NCBI RefSeq assembly: GCF_001499735.1
Contig: NZ_LN848257.1
Location: 2,439,656 to 2,503,655 of the forward strand
Direction of reading: 5' to 3'
DNA from: Thiocapsa sp. KS1
Lineage (GTDB): Bacteria; Pseudomonadota; Gammaproteobacteria; Chromatiales; Chromatiaceae
DNA: 64,000 bases
This document shows, in pieces, positions 21,989 to 33,700 of this stretch. Made by a program: the position numbers and the translations under genes. Positions within the stretch are counted from its first letter, which is position 1. Each line of letters starts with the position of its first letter. The notes under the pieces are model-generated. The model saw only the letters and a list, made by a program, of their open reading frames with translations, had not been told where the DNA came from and did not search any database.

Positions 21989-23614
21989 TCAGAACCCGCT
22001 CGTGATCGGATAGCGGCGATCGCGCCCGAAGGCACGGGTCGAGATCCGCACGCCGGGCGGGGCTTGCCGGCGCTTGTATTCGTTGCGATCCACCAGTCGG
22101 GTGACCCGACGCACGATGTCGACCGGATACCCGCGCTCGACGATCGCGTCGACCCCTTCGTCCTCCTCGATATAGAGCCGCAGGATCGCATCCAAAACCG
22201 CGTAGGGAGGGAGGCTATCCTGATCGGTCTGATCGGGCCGCAGCTCCGCGGAAGGCGGGCGTGTCAGCACCCGTTCCGGGATCACGGCCGAGCGGCGATT
22301 GCGATAGCGCGCCAGCCGATAGACCAGCAGCTTGGGCACGTCCTTGATCGGCGCGAAACCGCCCGCCATGTCGCCGTAGAGGGTCGCGTACCCCACCGCC
22401 ATCTCGCTCTTGTTGCCTGTCGTGAGCAGGATGCGCCCGGTCTTGTTGCTGATCGCCATCAGGATGATGCCGCGACAGCGCGCCTGGATGTTCTCCTCGG
22501 TGACATCCGCGGCCCGACCCTCGAAGGCCGGCTCCAGCATCGCCAGGAACGACCGGAATGCCGGCTCGATCGAGATCATCTGCGTCTTGACGCCGAGCGA
22601 GGCGGCCTCTTCGAAGGCGTCGGCGTTGCTCATCTCCGAGGTATAGCGCGAGGGCATCAAGACGCCCTCGACCGCGTCGGCGCCCAGGGCATCCACCGCA
22701 ATGGCAAGCGTCAGCGCCGAATCGACCCCGCCGGAGAGACCGAGCACCGCGCCGCCGAAGCCGTTCTTGCGCACGTAGTCACGCACGCCGAGCACCAGCG
22801 CGGCATAGATGCTCGCCTCCTCCTCCATCGCGTCGCCCTCGAACAACGGCATGCTGCCGTCGCGGGCCGGGCCGACGGGCCGACCCTCGTCATCGAGCTC
22901 GAACGTGAGCAGGTCTTCCTCGAAAACCGCTGCACGATGCAGGATCCGGCCCGTGCGATCCGCGACGAAGGATGCGCCGTCGAAGACCAGCTCGTCCTGC
23001 CCCCCGACCAGGTTTGCATAGACAACGGGGATGCCGTGCTCGCTCGCACGGCGTGCGACCAGTGCTTCGCGTTCCCCGCGCTTGCCGGCATGAAAGGGCG
23101 AGGCATTGATGTTGATCAGGATCCGCGCCCCGGCCGCGACCGCCAGCCGCGTCGGATCCTCCTGCCAGATATCCTCGCAAACGCTCAGACCGATCCTCAG
23201 GCCCAGGTGGTCGAGCACCACAGGGGTCGTGCCGGCCTGGAAATAGCGTTTCTCGTCGAAGACGCTGTAGTTGGGCAAATGCTGCTTCGCGTACTCGCCG
23301 ATCACCTCGCCGTCGCGCAACACGCCGGCCACATTGAAGAGACCGCCGACGGCCCTCGACGGATAACCCAAGACCAGGGTGATCCCTCGGCACTCGGCAC
23401 GAATCCGCTCCAAGGCCGACTCGACCCGCTGTATCAACTCGGGGCGCAGCAAGAGATCCTCCGGCGGATAGCCGGTGAGGGTCAGCTCGGGAAAGACCAA
23501 CAGGTCGACACCGTCGGCGCACGCAGCAGCCGCCTCGGCGATCACCCGATCGGCATTGCCGACGACATCCCCGACGACGAGATTCAACTGCGCGATCCGG
23601 ATACGACATCCCAC
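21989..23614 (-). CDS. nadE: Glutamine-dependent NAD+ synthetase
   Basis: Last step of NAD biosynthesis: amidation of nicotinate adenine dinucleotide with ammonia released from glutamine. The 541-residue protein joins an N-terminal nitrilase-type glutaminase domain (FPELTLTGYPPEDLL with the catalytic Glu, LPNYSVFDEKRYF, and the nucleophile in SVCEDIW) to a C-terminal synthetase domain with the P-loop LGLSGGVDSALTLAIAVDALG. The start is GTG 23614: it lies seven bases after AAGAGGA and gives the usual N-terminus RIRIAQLN. Upstream in-frame sequence is low-complexity and probably not translated. Confidence 0.94.
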   Translation of the reverse strand: MGCRIRIAQLNLVVGDVVGNADRVIAEAAAACADGVDLLVFPELTLTGYPPEDLLLRPELIQRVESALERIRAECRGITLVLGYPSRAVGGLFNVAGVLRDGEVIGEYAKQHLPNYSVFDEKRYFQAGTTPVVLDHLGLRIGLSVCEDIWQEDPTRLAVAAGARILININASPFHAGKRGEREALVARRASEHGIPVVYANLVGGQDELVFDGASFVADRTGRILHRAAVFEEDLLTFELDDEGRPVGPARDGSMPLFEGDAMEEEASIYAALVLGVRDYVRKNGFGGAVLGLSGGVDSALTLAIAVDALGADAVEGVLMPSRYTSEMSNADAFEEAASLGVKTQMISIEPAFRSFLAMLEPAFEGRAADVTEENIQARCRGIILMAISNKTGRILLTTGNKSEMAVGYATLYGDMAGGFAPIKDVPKLLVYRLARYRNRRSAVIPERVLTRPPSAELRPDQTDQDSLPPYAVLDAILRLYIEEDEGVDAIVERGYPVDIVRRVTRLVDRNEYKRRQAPPGVRISTRAFGRDRRYPITSGF

Positions 23615-23754
23615 GGCGGGGTCCTCTTGATGTGATAGGAAGCCTGATGTGGCCGTACACCGCCGGCCGTCGTCTCGACTCGAAAAGCTAAAGGTGAAAG
23701 GTGAAAGGCTGACAGCGGGTGGCCTCGCGGCCGGCTGCCAGCCTCGCCCCCTCG

Positions 23755-24627
23755 TCACCCGCCGAGAAGCTCCGCCAGTCGACTCCCCATCTCCGCCGGC
23801 GAGCGCACGGTGACGGCACCGGCCTGCTCAAGGGCCGCGTACTTGCCCTCGGCCGTCCCGCGTCCGCCGGTGACGATCGCACCGGCATGCCCCATGCGCT
23901 TGCCGGCGGGCGCGGTCACCCCGGCGATGTAGGCGACCAGCGGTTTGGAGATCCGCTCGCGGATGACCTCCGCCGCATCCTCCTCGCCGCTGCCGCCGAT
24001 CTCGCCGACCATGATGATCGCCTCGGTCTGCGGATCCTGCTCGAACAGATCCAGACAGGCGATGAAATCCAGACCCTGGATCGGGTCACCGCCGATGCCG
24101 ATGCAGGTGCTCTGGCCTAGGCCCGCTTGGGTCGTTTGCCAGACCGCCTCGTAAGTCAGGGTCCCGGAGCGCGAGACGATCCCGACCCGGCCGGGCGCGT
24201 GGATGTTCCCCGGCATGATGCCGATCTTGCAGGCGCCCGGCGTGATGATGCCGGGACAGTTGGGACCGATCAGGACCGCCGGGCTGCCCGCGAGCGCGGC
24301 CTTCACCCGCACCATGTCCAGAACCGGGATCCCCTCGGTGATGCAGACGATGACCCGAATCCCGGCGTCCGCGGCCTCCAGAATCGCATCCGCGGCATAG
24401 GCTGCGGGGACGTAGATCATGGTTGCATCCGCGCCGGTGTCGCGAACCGCCTGGTGCACGGTATCGAAGACCGGCCGATTCAGATGCTGCTGCCCGCCTT
24501 TGCCGGGCGTCACCCCGCCGACCAGGTTGGTCCCGTAGGCGATCGCCTGCTCGCTGTGGAAGGTGCCCTGCTTGCCAGTGAAGCCCTGACAGATGACCCG
24601 TGTGCTGCTGTCGACCAAAACGCTCAT
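23755..24627 (-). CDS. sucD: Succinyl-CoA synthetase alpha subunit
   Basis: The alpha subunit binds CoA and carries the phosphohistidine intermediate in the TCA-cycle conversion of succinyl-CoA to succinate with nucleotide triphosphate formation. The 290-residue protein has the CoA-binding Rossmann segment ([19 protein letters not shown], then GGVTPGKGG), [12 protein letters not shown], and the active-site histidine in [16 protein letters not shown] 24627 starts directly after the sucC stop. The nearest downstream gene is nadE, 140 bases away; that gap has a short AAGGTGA duplication. Confidence 0.97.
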   Translation of the reverse strand: MSVLVDSSTRVICQGFTGKQGTFHSEQAIAYGTNLVGGVTPGKGGQQHLNRPVFDTVHQAVRDTGADATMIYVPAAYAADAILEAADAGIRVIVCITEGIPVLDMVRVKAALAGSPAVLIGPNCPGIITPGACKIGIMPGNIHAPGRVGIVSRSGTLTYEAVWQTTQAGLGQSTCIGIGGDPIQGLDFIACLDLFEQDPQTEAIIMVGEIGGSGEEDAAEVIRERISKPLVAYIAGVTAPAGKRMGHAGAIVTGGRGTAEGKYAALEQAGAVTVRSPAEMGSRLAELLGG

Positions 24628-24628
24628 G

Positions 24629-25816
24629 TCAGACACCTCCGGCGACGGCCGGTCGACCGGCTGCCGCATCAACGACCCGCCGGGCCGCCTCGCCGAGACC
24701 CGCCATCGTCTCGACCGCCAGCCCGCTGCGCGCGAGCATCTCCAGACCCTGCGCGGCATTGGTGCCTTCCAAGCGCACCACCACCGGGACCGAGACCTGA
24801 ACCTCCCGAACGGCCTCGATGATGCCCTCCGCGATCAGGTCGCAGCGCACGATGCCGCCGAAGATATTCACCAGCACGGCGCGGACGTTGGCGTCGGAGA
24901 GGATCAGCTTGAACGCCTCGGCCACGCGCGCCGCGGTGGCGCCGCCCCCGACATCGAGAAAGTTCGCCGGCGCGCCGCCGTGCAGCTGCACCAGGTCCAT
25001 CGTCGCCATGGCAAGCCCGGCCCCGTTGACCATGCAGCCGATGTTGCCGGTGAGGCTGATATAGCTCAACTCATGGCGTTTCGCAGCCAGCTCGCGCGGG
25101 TCTTCCTGGCCAGGATCGCGCAATACCTCGAGCTCCGGGTGTCGATAAAGGGCGTTGTCGTCCAGGTTGATCTTGGCGTCCAAGGCGATCAGCTCGCCGC
25201 GATCGTCGACCACCAGCGGATTGACCTCGACCAGGCTGGCATCGCTCTCGACGAAGAGGCGGTACAGGCCCTCCATCAGCACACCGAGCGATTTGAGCTG
25301 AGCGGGCTCCAGACCAAGCCCGAAACCCAAGCGGCGCACCTGGTAGGGTTGCAGCCCGACCGCCGGATGAACGCGCACCCGCAGGAGGCGCTCCGGCGTC
25401 TCGGCCGCGACACGCTCGATATCCATCCCTCCGGCCTCCGAGGCGACGAAGAGGACACGCTCGGTCTCGCGCTCCAAGAGCAACCCGAGATAGAGCTCGC
25501 GCGCGATCGCCATCGGCCGCTCGATCAGAAGCGTATCGACCGGCAAGCCGTCCGGCGCGCTCTGGCCCGTCACCAGACGCGTACCGAGCAAACGCCGCGC
25601 GGCGCTCTCGACCTCGGACGGACCCTCGGCCATCACCACACCGCCGGCCTTGCCGCGTCCGCCCGCATGGACCTGTGCCTTCACGACCCACCGCTCGCCG
25701 CCGAGCGCACTGCAGGCCGCCACGGCCTCCTCGACCCTGCTCGCCGTCAACCCGTCCGGAATGCGAATCCGGTGATCCTTGAACAGCCGCTTTGCCTGGT
25801 ACTCGTGTAGATTCAT
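24629..25816 (-). CDS. sucC: Succinyl-CoA synthetase beta subunit
   Basis: The beta subunit has an ATP-grasp domain and sets nucleotide specificity. The 395-residue protein starts [12 protein letters not shown] at ATG 25816, the standard SucC N-terminus. Further motifs are [25 protein letters not shown], the glycine loop [20 protein letters not shown] and [11 protein letters not shown]. sucC and sucD are immediately adjacent and co-transcribed. The gene is divergent from pilS across 158 bases. Confidence 0.97.
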   Translation of the reverse strand: MNLHEYQAKRLFKDHRIRIPDGLTASRVEEAVAACSALGGERWVVKAQVHAGGRGKAGGVVMAEGPSEVESAARRLLGTRLVTGQSAPDGLPVDTLLIERPMAIARELYLGLLLERETERVLFVASEAGGMDIERVAAETPERLLRVRVHPAVGLQPYQVRRLGFGLGLEPAQLKSLGVLMEGLYRLFVESDASLVEVNPLVVDDRGELIALDAKINLDDNALYRHPELEVLRDPGQEDPRELAAKRHELSYISLTGNIGCMVNGAGLAMATMDLVQLHGGAPANFLDVGGGATAARVAEAFKLILSDANVRAVLVNIFGGIVRCDLIAEGIIEAVREVQVSVPVVVRLEGTNAAQGLEMLARSGLAVETMAGLGEAARRVVDAAAGRPAVAGGV

Positions 25817-25974
25817 GGTATACCCGCCGTCGCAGTGTGCCGAATCCGGAAGCGCCGCGACCGCATGGTCGCGTTGCGGCCATTCTGGTCTAATCCGCGG
25901 CAGGTTGGCAAAGGCGCATTGCCGGCGAGACTGCAATGCACCGCCCGAAGACATGTCCGAGCAAGAGACCAGCA

Positions 25975-27627
25975 ATGACGACTTCTTCCGAACCCGAGGG
26001 TGACGACCCGGAACCGGCGACGCTCACCCGGAGCCGCCGCAGCCCCCGCCGGGACGGCCATCCCCATCCGACATGGCTGGCGCTGCGCTGGTTGTTTCTG
26101 TTTCGACTGCTGCTGTTGATCGGGCTGATCCTGCTGTTCTCGCCCGGCCGGCCGGACCCCCTGATTACGACCGCCAACGCCGCGCTGGCCTGGAACGTCC
26201 TCATCCTCTATTCCATCTTGGTGCTGCTCAGCGGCATGAACCTCTATGCGCACTGGCCGAGCCGCGCGAGCCAGGTCCAACTCGCCATCTACATCGACAT
26301 CATCGCCTTTACAATCCTGATGTATGCCGCGGGAGGCGTCGCGAGCGGACTCGGGATCCTGATCGGGGTGAGCGTGGCGGCCGGAGCGCTCCTGATGGAG
26401 GGCCGCCTCGCACTGCTGTTCGCCTCCTTCGCCGCACTTGCCGTGCTGACCGAGCAGATCTACGCGGATCTCCACGGAAACCTCGCGAGCGCCAGCTATA
26501 CCCAGGCCGGTCTGCTCGGGGGCATTTTCTTTGCCGTAGCCCTGCTCGCACACGTCCTCTATCGGCGCGTGCGCGAGGCCGAAGCGATGGCGGCGCGACG
26601 TACCGTCGACATCGCCAATCTGACCAAGCTCAACGCCTTTATCATCGCGAATCTGGGCACGGGCATCCTCGTGGTCGACGGCGAGCGCCATCTGCGCCTG
26701 ACGAACACGGCGGCCCTGAATCTCCTCGATGTCGACAGGGCCCGCGCCCGGCTCGGCAACTCGCTCGGCGATCTCTCCCTGGAGCTCGCCGAATGGCTCG
26801 AAGACCAGGTTCGGGATCCTGCGCCCGAGGGCACTGTCGTGGGTATCGGCGAGCGCGAGCTGCGCGCATCGCTCAAGCTGCTCGGCGATTATCGGGCCTC
26901 CGGCGCACTCATCTACCTGCGAGACAACCAGGAGATCACCCGCGAGGCCCAACAGATCAAGCTCGCCGCCCTCGGCACCTTGACAGCCAGTATCGCCCAC
27001 AACATCCGCAACCCGCTGAGTGCCATCACACACGCGAGCCAACTCTTCGCCGACGGCAAGGACCTGCCGGAGGACGACCGTCACCTGCTCGACATCATCC
27101 GACGCAACAGTGCGCGGATCGACGAGACCGTGCGCAGCGTGCTGCAGCTCTCGCGCCGCGACCGGATGAATCCGGTGACGCTCGATTTGACACGCTGGAT
27201 CGAGGAGCTCGCTGAAGAGTTTCGCGAGACCCATCGGCTCGCGCCGGAACGACTCAGGGTCGAGATCGCCTTCTCGCCCGATCCGGTCGAGGTGGATCCG
27301 CGCCACCTGCACCAGATCGTTTCCAACCTCTGCGAAAACGCCCTGATTCACGGCGGATACCTGGATCAGCCGGCCCGGATCGAGATCCGACTCGTTCCGG
27401 CCGCCGAGGACGTCGGTCGACCCCTGATCGAGATCGCCGACGCTGGGCCCGGGATCGACGCCAAGACTGCCCGCGAGATCTTCAATCCCTTCTTCACAAC
27501 GAAAACGTCCGGCACCGGACTCGGTCTCTACATCGCCCGCGAGCTGGCCGAGACCAACGGCATTCATCTGACCTACGAACCCGCCGAGCCGCACGGAAGC
27601 CGATTCAGACTCGAGTTCGCCGCCTGA
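25975..27627 (+). CDS. pilS: Sensor histidine kinase PilS
   Basis: The membrane-bound kinase of the PilS-PilR pair, which controls type IV pilin transcription. With ATG 25975, preceded by GAGCAAGAGA, it has 550 residues. About six hydrophobic segments (residues 45-210) form the N-terminal sensor. A PAS-like domain includes IIANLGTGILVVDGERHLRLTN-type sequence. The HisKA site is TASIAHNIRNPLSAI with His about 342, and the HATPase region has SNLCENALIHGG, DAGPGIDAKTAREIF and GTGLGLYIARELAE. pilR follows after 182 bases. Confidence 0.93.
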   Translation: MTTSSEPEGDDPEPATLTRSRRSPRRDGHPHPTWLALRWLFLFRLLLLIGLILLFSPGRPDPLITTANAALAWNVLILYSILVLLSGMNLYAHWPSRASQVQLAIYIDIIAFTILMYAAGGVASGLGILIGVSVAAGALLMEGRLALLFASFAALAVLTEQIYADLHGNLASASYTQAGLLGGIFFAVALLAHVLYRRVREAEAMAARRTVDIANLTKLNAFIIANLGTGILVVDGERHLRLTNTAALNLLDVDRARARLGNSLGDLSLELAEWLEDQVRDPAPEGTVVGIGERELRASLKLLGDYRASGALIYLRDNQEITREAQQIKLAALGTLTASIAHNIRNPLSAITHASQLFADGKDLPEDDRHLLDIIRRNSARIDETVRSVLQLSRRDRMNPVTLDLTRWIEELAEEFRETHRLAPERLRVEIAFSPDPVEVDPRHLHQIVSNLCENALIHGGYLDQPARIEIRLVPAAEDVGRPLIEIADAGPGIDAKTAREIFNPFFTTKTSGTGLGLYIARELAETNGIHLTYEPAEPHGSRFRLEFAA

Positions 27628-27809
27628 CGGGGACGCCGGCGCGCGTCAAGGGGCCACACCGCTTCTGTCGGACCAATCCACGCGCTATGCTTGGCGATGA
27701 GACGCACGGCAAGCGCCGGAGGCATCCCGATGTCGCCGGCACGCACGGAACGCATCGTGGTAACGCGCCCGAACCCAACTACCTGGACCACACCGAGGGA
27801 GCTGGCCTA

Positions 27810-29159
<1,350 letters not shown>

Positions 29160-29187
29160 CCGATCGCCGGTCGCGACCGAACCGACT

Positions 29188-30549
29188 ATGACAGCATCGA
29201 GCCCCGACCCGAACGACCCCGCCCAAGCACGAGACCCATTCGTCGACTGGGTGCGTCAGGCCACACCCTACATCCACGCCCACCGCGGACGCACCTTCGT
29301 GGTCGCGTTCGGCGGCGAGGCGGTCGCCGATCCGCGTTTCCCGGACCTGGTCCACGATATCGCCCTGCTGCACGGACTCGGCATCCGGCTCGTCCTGGTG
29401 CACGGGGCGAGACCCCAGATCGAGGCCCGACTCGCCGGACGCGGTGCGCAGCTGCGCTACGTCAACGGCCTGCGCATCACCGACCAGACCGCACTGGCCT
29501 GCGTCAAGGAGGCCGCCGGGGTGGTCCGGGTCGAGATCGAGGCCCTGCTCTCGCTCGGACTCGCCAACTCGCCCATGGCCGGCGTGCGCATCCCGGTGGT
29601 CTCGGGCAACTTCGTCACGGCGCGTCCCTTGGGCGTGATCGACGGGGTCGACTATGCCCACACGGGTGCGGTGCGCCGGGTCGACCGTCAGACGCTGCGC
29701 TCGGTCCTCGATCAGGGCGCGGTGGCCTTGATGCCGCCGCTCGGCTATTCACCGACCGGCGAGGTCTTCAACCTCAGCTCGGCCGACGTGGCACGCGGCG
29801 CGGCAGTCGCACTGGGCGCCGACAAGCTGATCTTTCTCACCGAGGATCCCGGCAGCAAGAGCGCTGCGGGCACGGAAACCCAGGATCTGCTCGGGTCGAA
29901 CCTCCTGGCACGCGATATCGACGGCCTGCTCGCCGGGGCGAGCGGGATCCCGGAGGATATCGCTCAGTGTCTGCGCGCCGGGGCCGAGGCCTGCCGCAAC
30001 GGCATCCGGCGCGTCCACCTGGTGCGCCGCCGGCGCGGCGGCGCTCTGCTGCGCGAGCTCTTCACACCCGACGGCAGCGGCACCCTGATCTCGGCCGAGC
30101 CCTACGAGGATCTACGCCCGGCCCGGATCGACGACGTCGCGGGCATCCTCGAGCTGCTGCGACCGCTCGAAGAGCGCGGGGTGCTGGTCCGCCGCTCGCG
30201 CGAGCGCCTCGAGACCGAGATCGACCGGTTCTTCCTCACCGAGCGCGACGGCTTGATCACCGCCTGCGCGGCACTCTACCCTTACGCAAGCGAGGGCATG
30301 GCCGAGCTCGCCTGCATGGCGGTCCACCCCGACTATCGGGCGACCGGGCGCGGGGACCGGCTGCTTGCCCACACCGAAGGGGTCGCCCGGACCCTGGGGA
30401 TCGGCCGGTTGTTCGTCCTCACCACCCAGACCGCGCATTGGTTCCGGGAACGCGGGTTCGAGCCCGCGCCGATCGCCGCCTTGCCGATGGAGCGACAAGC
30501 CCTGTACAACTTCCAGCGCAACTCGCAGGTCTACATCAAGGCGCTTTGA
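29188..30549 (+). CDS. argA: Amino-acid N-acetyltransferase (N-acetylglutamate synthase)
   Basis: First committed step of arginine synthesis: acetylation of glutamate by acetyl-CoA. The 453-residue protein joins an amino-acid-kinase-like domain (residues 25-270; FVVAFGGEAVADPRF, LVLVHGARPQIEARL), which binds the feedback inhibitor arginine, to a C-terminal GNAT domain (AELACMAVHPDYRATGRGDR). The end, NFQRNSQVYIKAL, matches complete ArgA proteins. Its TGA stop is the first three bases of a palindromic repeat. It is 28 bases downstream of pilR. Confidence 0.96.
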   Translation: MTASSPDPNDPAQARDPFVDWVRQATPYIHAHRGRTFVVAFGGEAVADPRFPDLVHDIALLHGLGIRLVLVHGARPQIEARLAGRGAQLRYVNGLRITDQTALACVKEAAGVVRVEIEALLSLGLANSPMAGVRIPVVSGNFVTARPLGVIDGVDYAHTGAVRRVDRQTLRSVLDQGAVALMPPLGYSPTGEVFNLSSADVARGAAVALGADKLIFLTEDPGSKSAAGTETQDLLGSNLLARDIDGLLAGASGIPEDIAQCLRAGAEACRNGIRRVHLVRRRRGGALLRELFTPDGSGTLISAEPYEDLRPARIDDVAGILELLRPLEERGVLVRRSRERLETEIDRFFLTERDGLITACAALYPYASEGMAELACMAVHPDYRATGRGDRLLAHTEGVARTLGIGRLFVLTTQTAHWFRERGFEPAPIAALPMERQALYNFQRNSQVYIKAL

Positions 30550-30630
30550 ATCGCGTCCGGCATGACATGCTCGGGCTGTTTGTTGGCTCGGCGTCGTGCA
30601 CGACAAACGATGCCGGAGTGGACGCGATTT
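30547..30630. repeat. Palindromic repeat, TGAATCGCGTCC family, at the argA stop
   Basis: The element begins TGAATCGCGTCC at the argA stop codon, then GGC and ATGACATGC, and ends with GGACGCGATTT at 30620-30630. Inside it is a perfect 12-base palindrome, GTCGTGCACGAC (30593-30604). A T-rich tract follows (30632 onwards), so the element could act as a terminator for argA. The start matches the repeat at the end of prc, including the internal ATGACATGC. Confidence 0.72.
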
Positions 30631-30723
30631 GAGTTTTTGTATTTTTCTAATTCTTGTCGGTTCGAGCTCCTGACCCTGCCGCCTCGCTCGGCACGGGCCG
30701 AGCCGTTCCTCTGCAACCGGATC

Positions 30724-33700
30724 ATGATGATGTCGAGCCCGATGACGTCCACGCCGGCAGGCGCGCCTCGCCAGGCGCGGCAACGGCCGCCTGCAAAGGC
30801 CCTTGCCCTGCTGCCGCTTCTCCTCGCACTCTCGACCGGCCTCGCGAGCAACGTGCTCGCGGCCGAGTCGACCCCGGCCGGACCGGCCCCGACGGCCCCC
30901 GCGAGCAGCCCCGATGGTCTTCCCTCGGTCAACCAGATCGAGGCCAAGATTGCCGAGGTCGCGGCCGATACGGCGCTCGACGAGGCCGGCAAGGCGGCCT
31001 TGACCGAGCAGTATCGGCGGGCGCTGGCCAACCTCGAGGCGGTTAAAACCTTCGAGACACAAGCCAACGAGTTCGCCGCGTCTCTGACAGCTGCACCCGC
31101 CGAAACCGCCGCGATCCAGCAACGACTGGCACAGCGCAACCCGTCCGAAGGCGACGCCGTCGCGATCCGGAAGGATTTGCCGACGGAGGAGATTACGCAG
31201 CGCCTGAGCATCATCCTCGCCGACGCCGCCGTGGAGGAGACGCGTATCGGCGAGCTCGACAAGGCCATCGAGCGCAGCGCGAGTCGCCCCGCCGCCGTTC
31301 GCGCACGCTTGTCCGAGACCAAGACCGCGCTCGCGCAGATCGATGCCGATCTGAGCCAACCCAAGACGGAAGGCGCGGATAGTGCATCGGTCAATGCGCG
31401 CCAATGGGCGCTGGAGACCCGTCGCGCGTCGCTCTGGGCCGAGGGCCGGATGCTCGAGCAGGAGCTGTTGAGTCACGCCGCGCGCGAAGCCCTTTATCGT
31501 GCTCAGCGCGAGGAGGCCACCTTGGAGTGGGAGACCCTGCGCGCCCGTCAGCGCCAGCTCGAGGAGCTGCAGAACCAGCGGCGTCTCGACGAGGCCGATG
31601 CCGCCCAGCGCGAGTCCGAGCGCGCACGGATCGAGGCCGCCGACAAGCATGCTCTGGTGCAGGAGGCAGCGCGGGAAAACGCCGAGATCACCACCTCTAC
31701 GGGCGACCTCGCACGCAGCCTCGAAGACCTGGACTTGGAGATCGAGGATATCGAGGCCGAGCGCAAACGCGTCGAGCAGGATTTCAAGGCGGCACAGCAG
31801 CGCATCGAAGCCGCCGGGCTCAGCAAGGCGCTCGGTCAGGTCCTGGTGGAGCGGCGCGATCAGATCCCCGATCTGCGCCAATACCGCCGGGCGATCGAGG
31901 AGCGCGAAGACGCGATCGCCGAGGCCACGCTCAGACAGATCCGCTATCGCGAAGAGCAGCGCCATCTGCGCAATCTCGACGCCTATCTCGACGACCTCGT
32001 CACGCGAGATCCGACCGCGCAGGCCCCGGAGGTGCGCGCGCAATTGACCGAGTCGCTCGACCAACGAATCCGATTGATTGCGCAGGCGCTGATCGTCGAG
32101 GACGACTACATCCGCCAGCTCGGCGAGCTCAACTATGCCGCCGACCAGCTCATTCAAACGGCCGAGGGCTACGACGGCTATCTCGCCGAACGGCTGCTGT
32201 GGGTGCGCAGCACACTCCCGGTCGGGCTCGAGACCCTCGCGACACTGCCGTCGGCGCTGGGTTGGCTCGTCGCGCCCGAGCATTGGATCGAGGTCGCACG
32301 GGTGCTCGCGCACGCGGGCCTGCACTCGCCCCTGCTCTGGGCCGTGTCGCTCGCGATCGTCGTCCTCGTTTGGAAGCTCTCGACGCTGCGGCGCGCGATC
32401 CGCGCGACCGCCGAGCCGTTGCGCAAGATCCGCACCGATCGACTCGGCCACACCGCCAAAGCGATCGGGCTCACCCTCCTGGCCGCATTACCGGTCCCGC
32501 TGCTGTTGTGGGTGACCGGACTGCAATTGTCGACATCGACCGAGGCCACCGCCTTCACCCGCGCGCTCGGGTCGGCCCTCGTCAGGATCTCGGTGGGTCT
32601 GTACTATCTGCGCCTTTTCCGAACCCTGTGCATGACCGGCGGGGTCGCCGACCGGCACTTTCGCTGGAGCCAGGCGACCCTCCAGATGATCCGACGCGAG
32701 CTCGACTGGTTCAGCATCTACATCGTCCCGGTCGCCTTGACCGCCATGGTGCTCTACAACGACAGCGACCCCGCCTTCAGCGGCAGTCTCGGACGCCTGG
32801 CCATGGTGGCGACCATGCTGGGATTCTCGGTCTTCTTCGCGCGCCTCCTCAGTCCCACACGGGGGGTCTTGAAACAGGTCCTCGCGCAAAATCCGAAAGG
32901 CTGGTTCCACCGATTGCGCCATGTCTGGTTTCCGCTCGTCGTCGGCGCACCCCTCGGGCTTGCGGTGTTGGCGTTGCTGGGCTACGTCTACACGGCGGGG
33001 ATCCTGTTCGAATCCCTGGTGCAGCAGACCTGGCTGGCGCTCGCCTTGATCGTCCTGCATCAAGTCATCGTCCGGTGGCTCATCGTCACGCGGAGGCGCT
33101 TGGCATTGCAGGCCGCGGTCGATCGCGCAAGTGCGCGCCGCGCGCAGGCCGATGCCGAGCGCAAGGAGACCGCCCCGGCCGCCTCGGAGCTGCAGGTGGA
33201 GGAGGCCGAGCCGGATCTCGCCGCGCTCGACGAGCAGACACGGCGCTTGCTCAACGCCTCGGTGTTCTTCACCGCGCTGCTGGGGGTCTGGCTGACCTGG
33301 TCGGATGTCCTGCCGGCCCTGTCCATGCTGGAGCGCATCCCCCTTTGGTACTACGAGGGGATGGTCGAGGGTGTCGCCCAGCGAGTACCGGTGACGGCGG
33401 CCAACCTAGGGCTGGTGCTGGTGATCCTGTTCGTTGCGACCGCCGCGGCAAAGAACCTCCCGGCCCTGCTGGAGATCCTGCTGTTGCAGACCGAATCCGT
33501 TTCGGCCGGCGGACGTTATGCGATCAAGACCCTGGCGAGCTACAGCATCACGGTCGCGGCCTTCCTGCTCGCCTTCAGCACGCTCGGGCTGAACTGGGGT
33601 CAGGTGCAATGGCTCGTGGCGGCACTCGGTGTGGGTATCGGCTTCGGGCTTCAGGAGATCGTGGCCAATTTCATCAGCGGCATCATCATCCTGTTCGAGC

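Noticed and set aside
23691..23708. Short direct repeat AAGGTGA, about 2.5 copies, between nadE and sucD
   Set aside because: Too short and few to be called a functional repeat.
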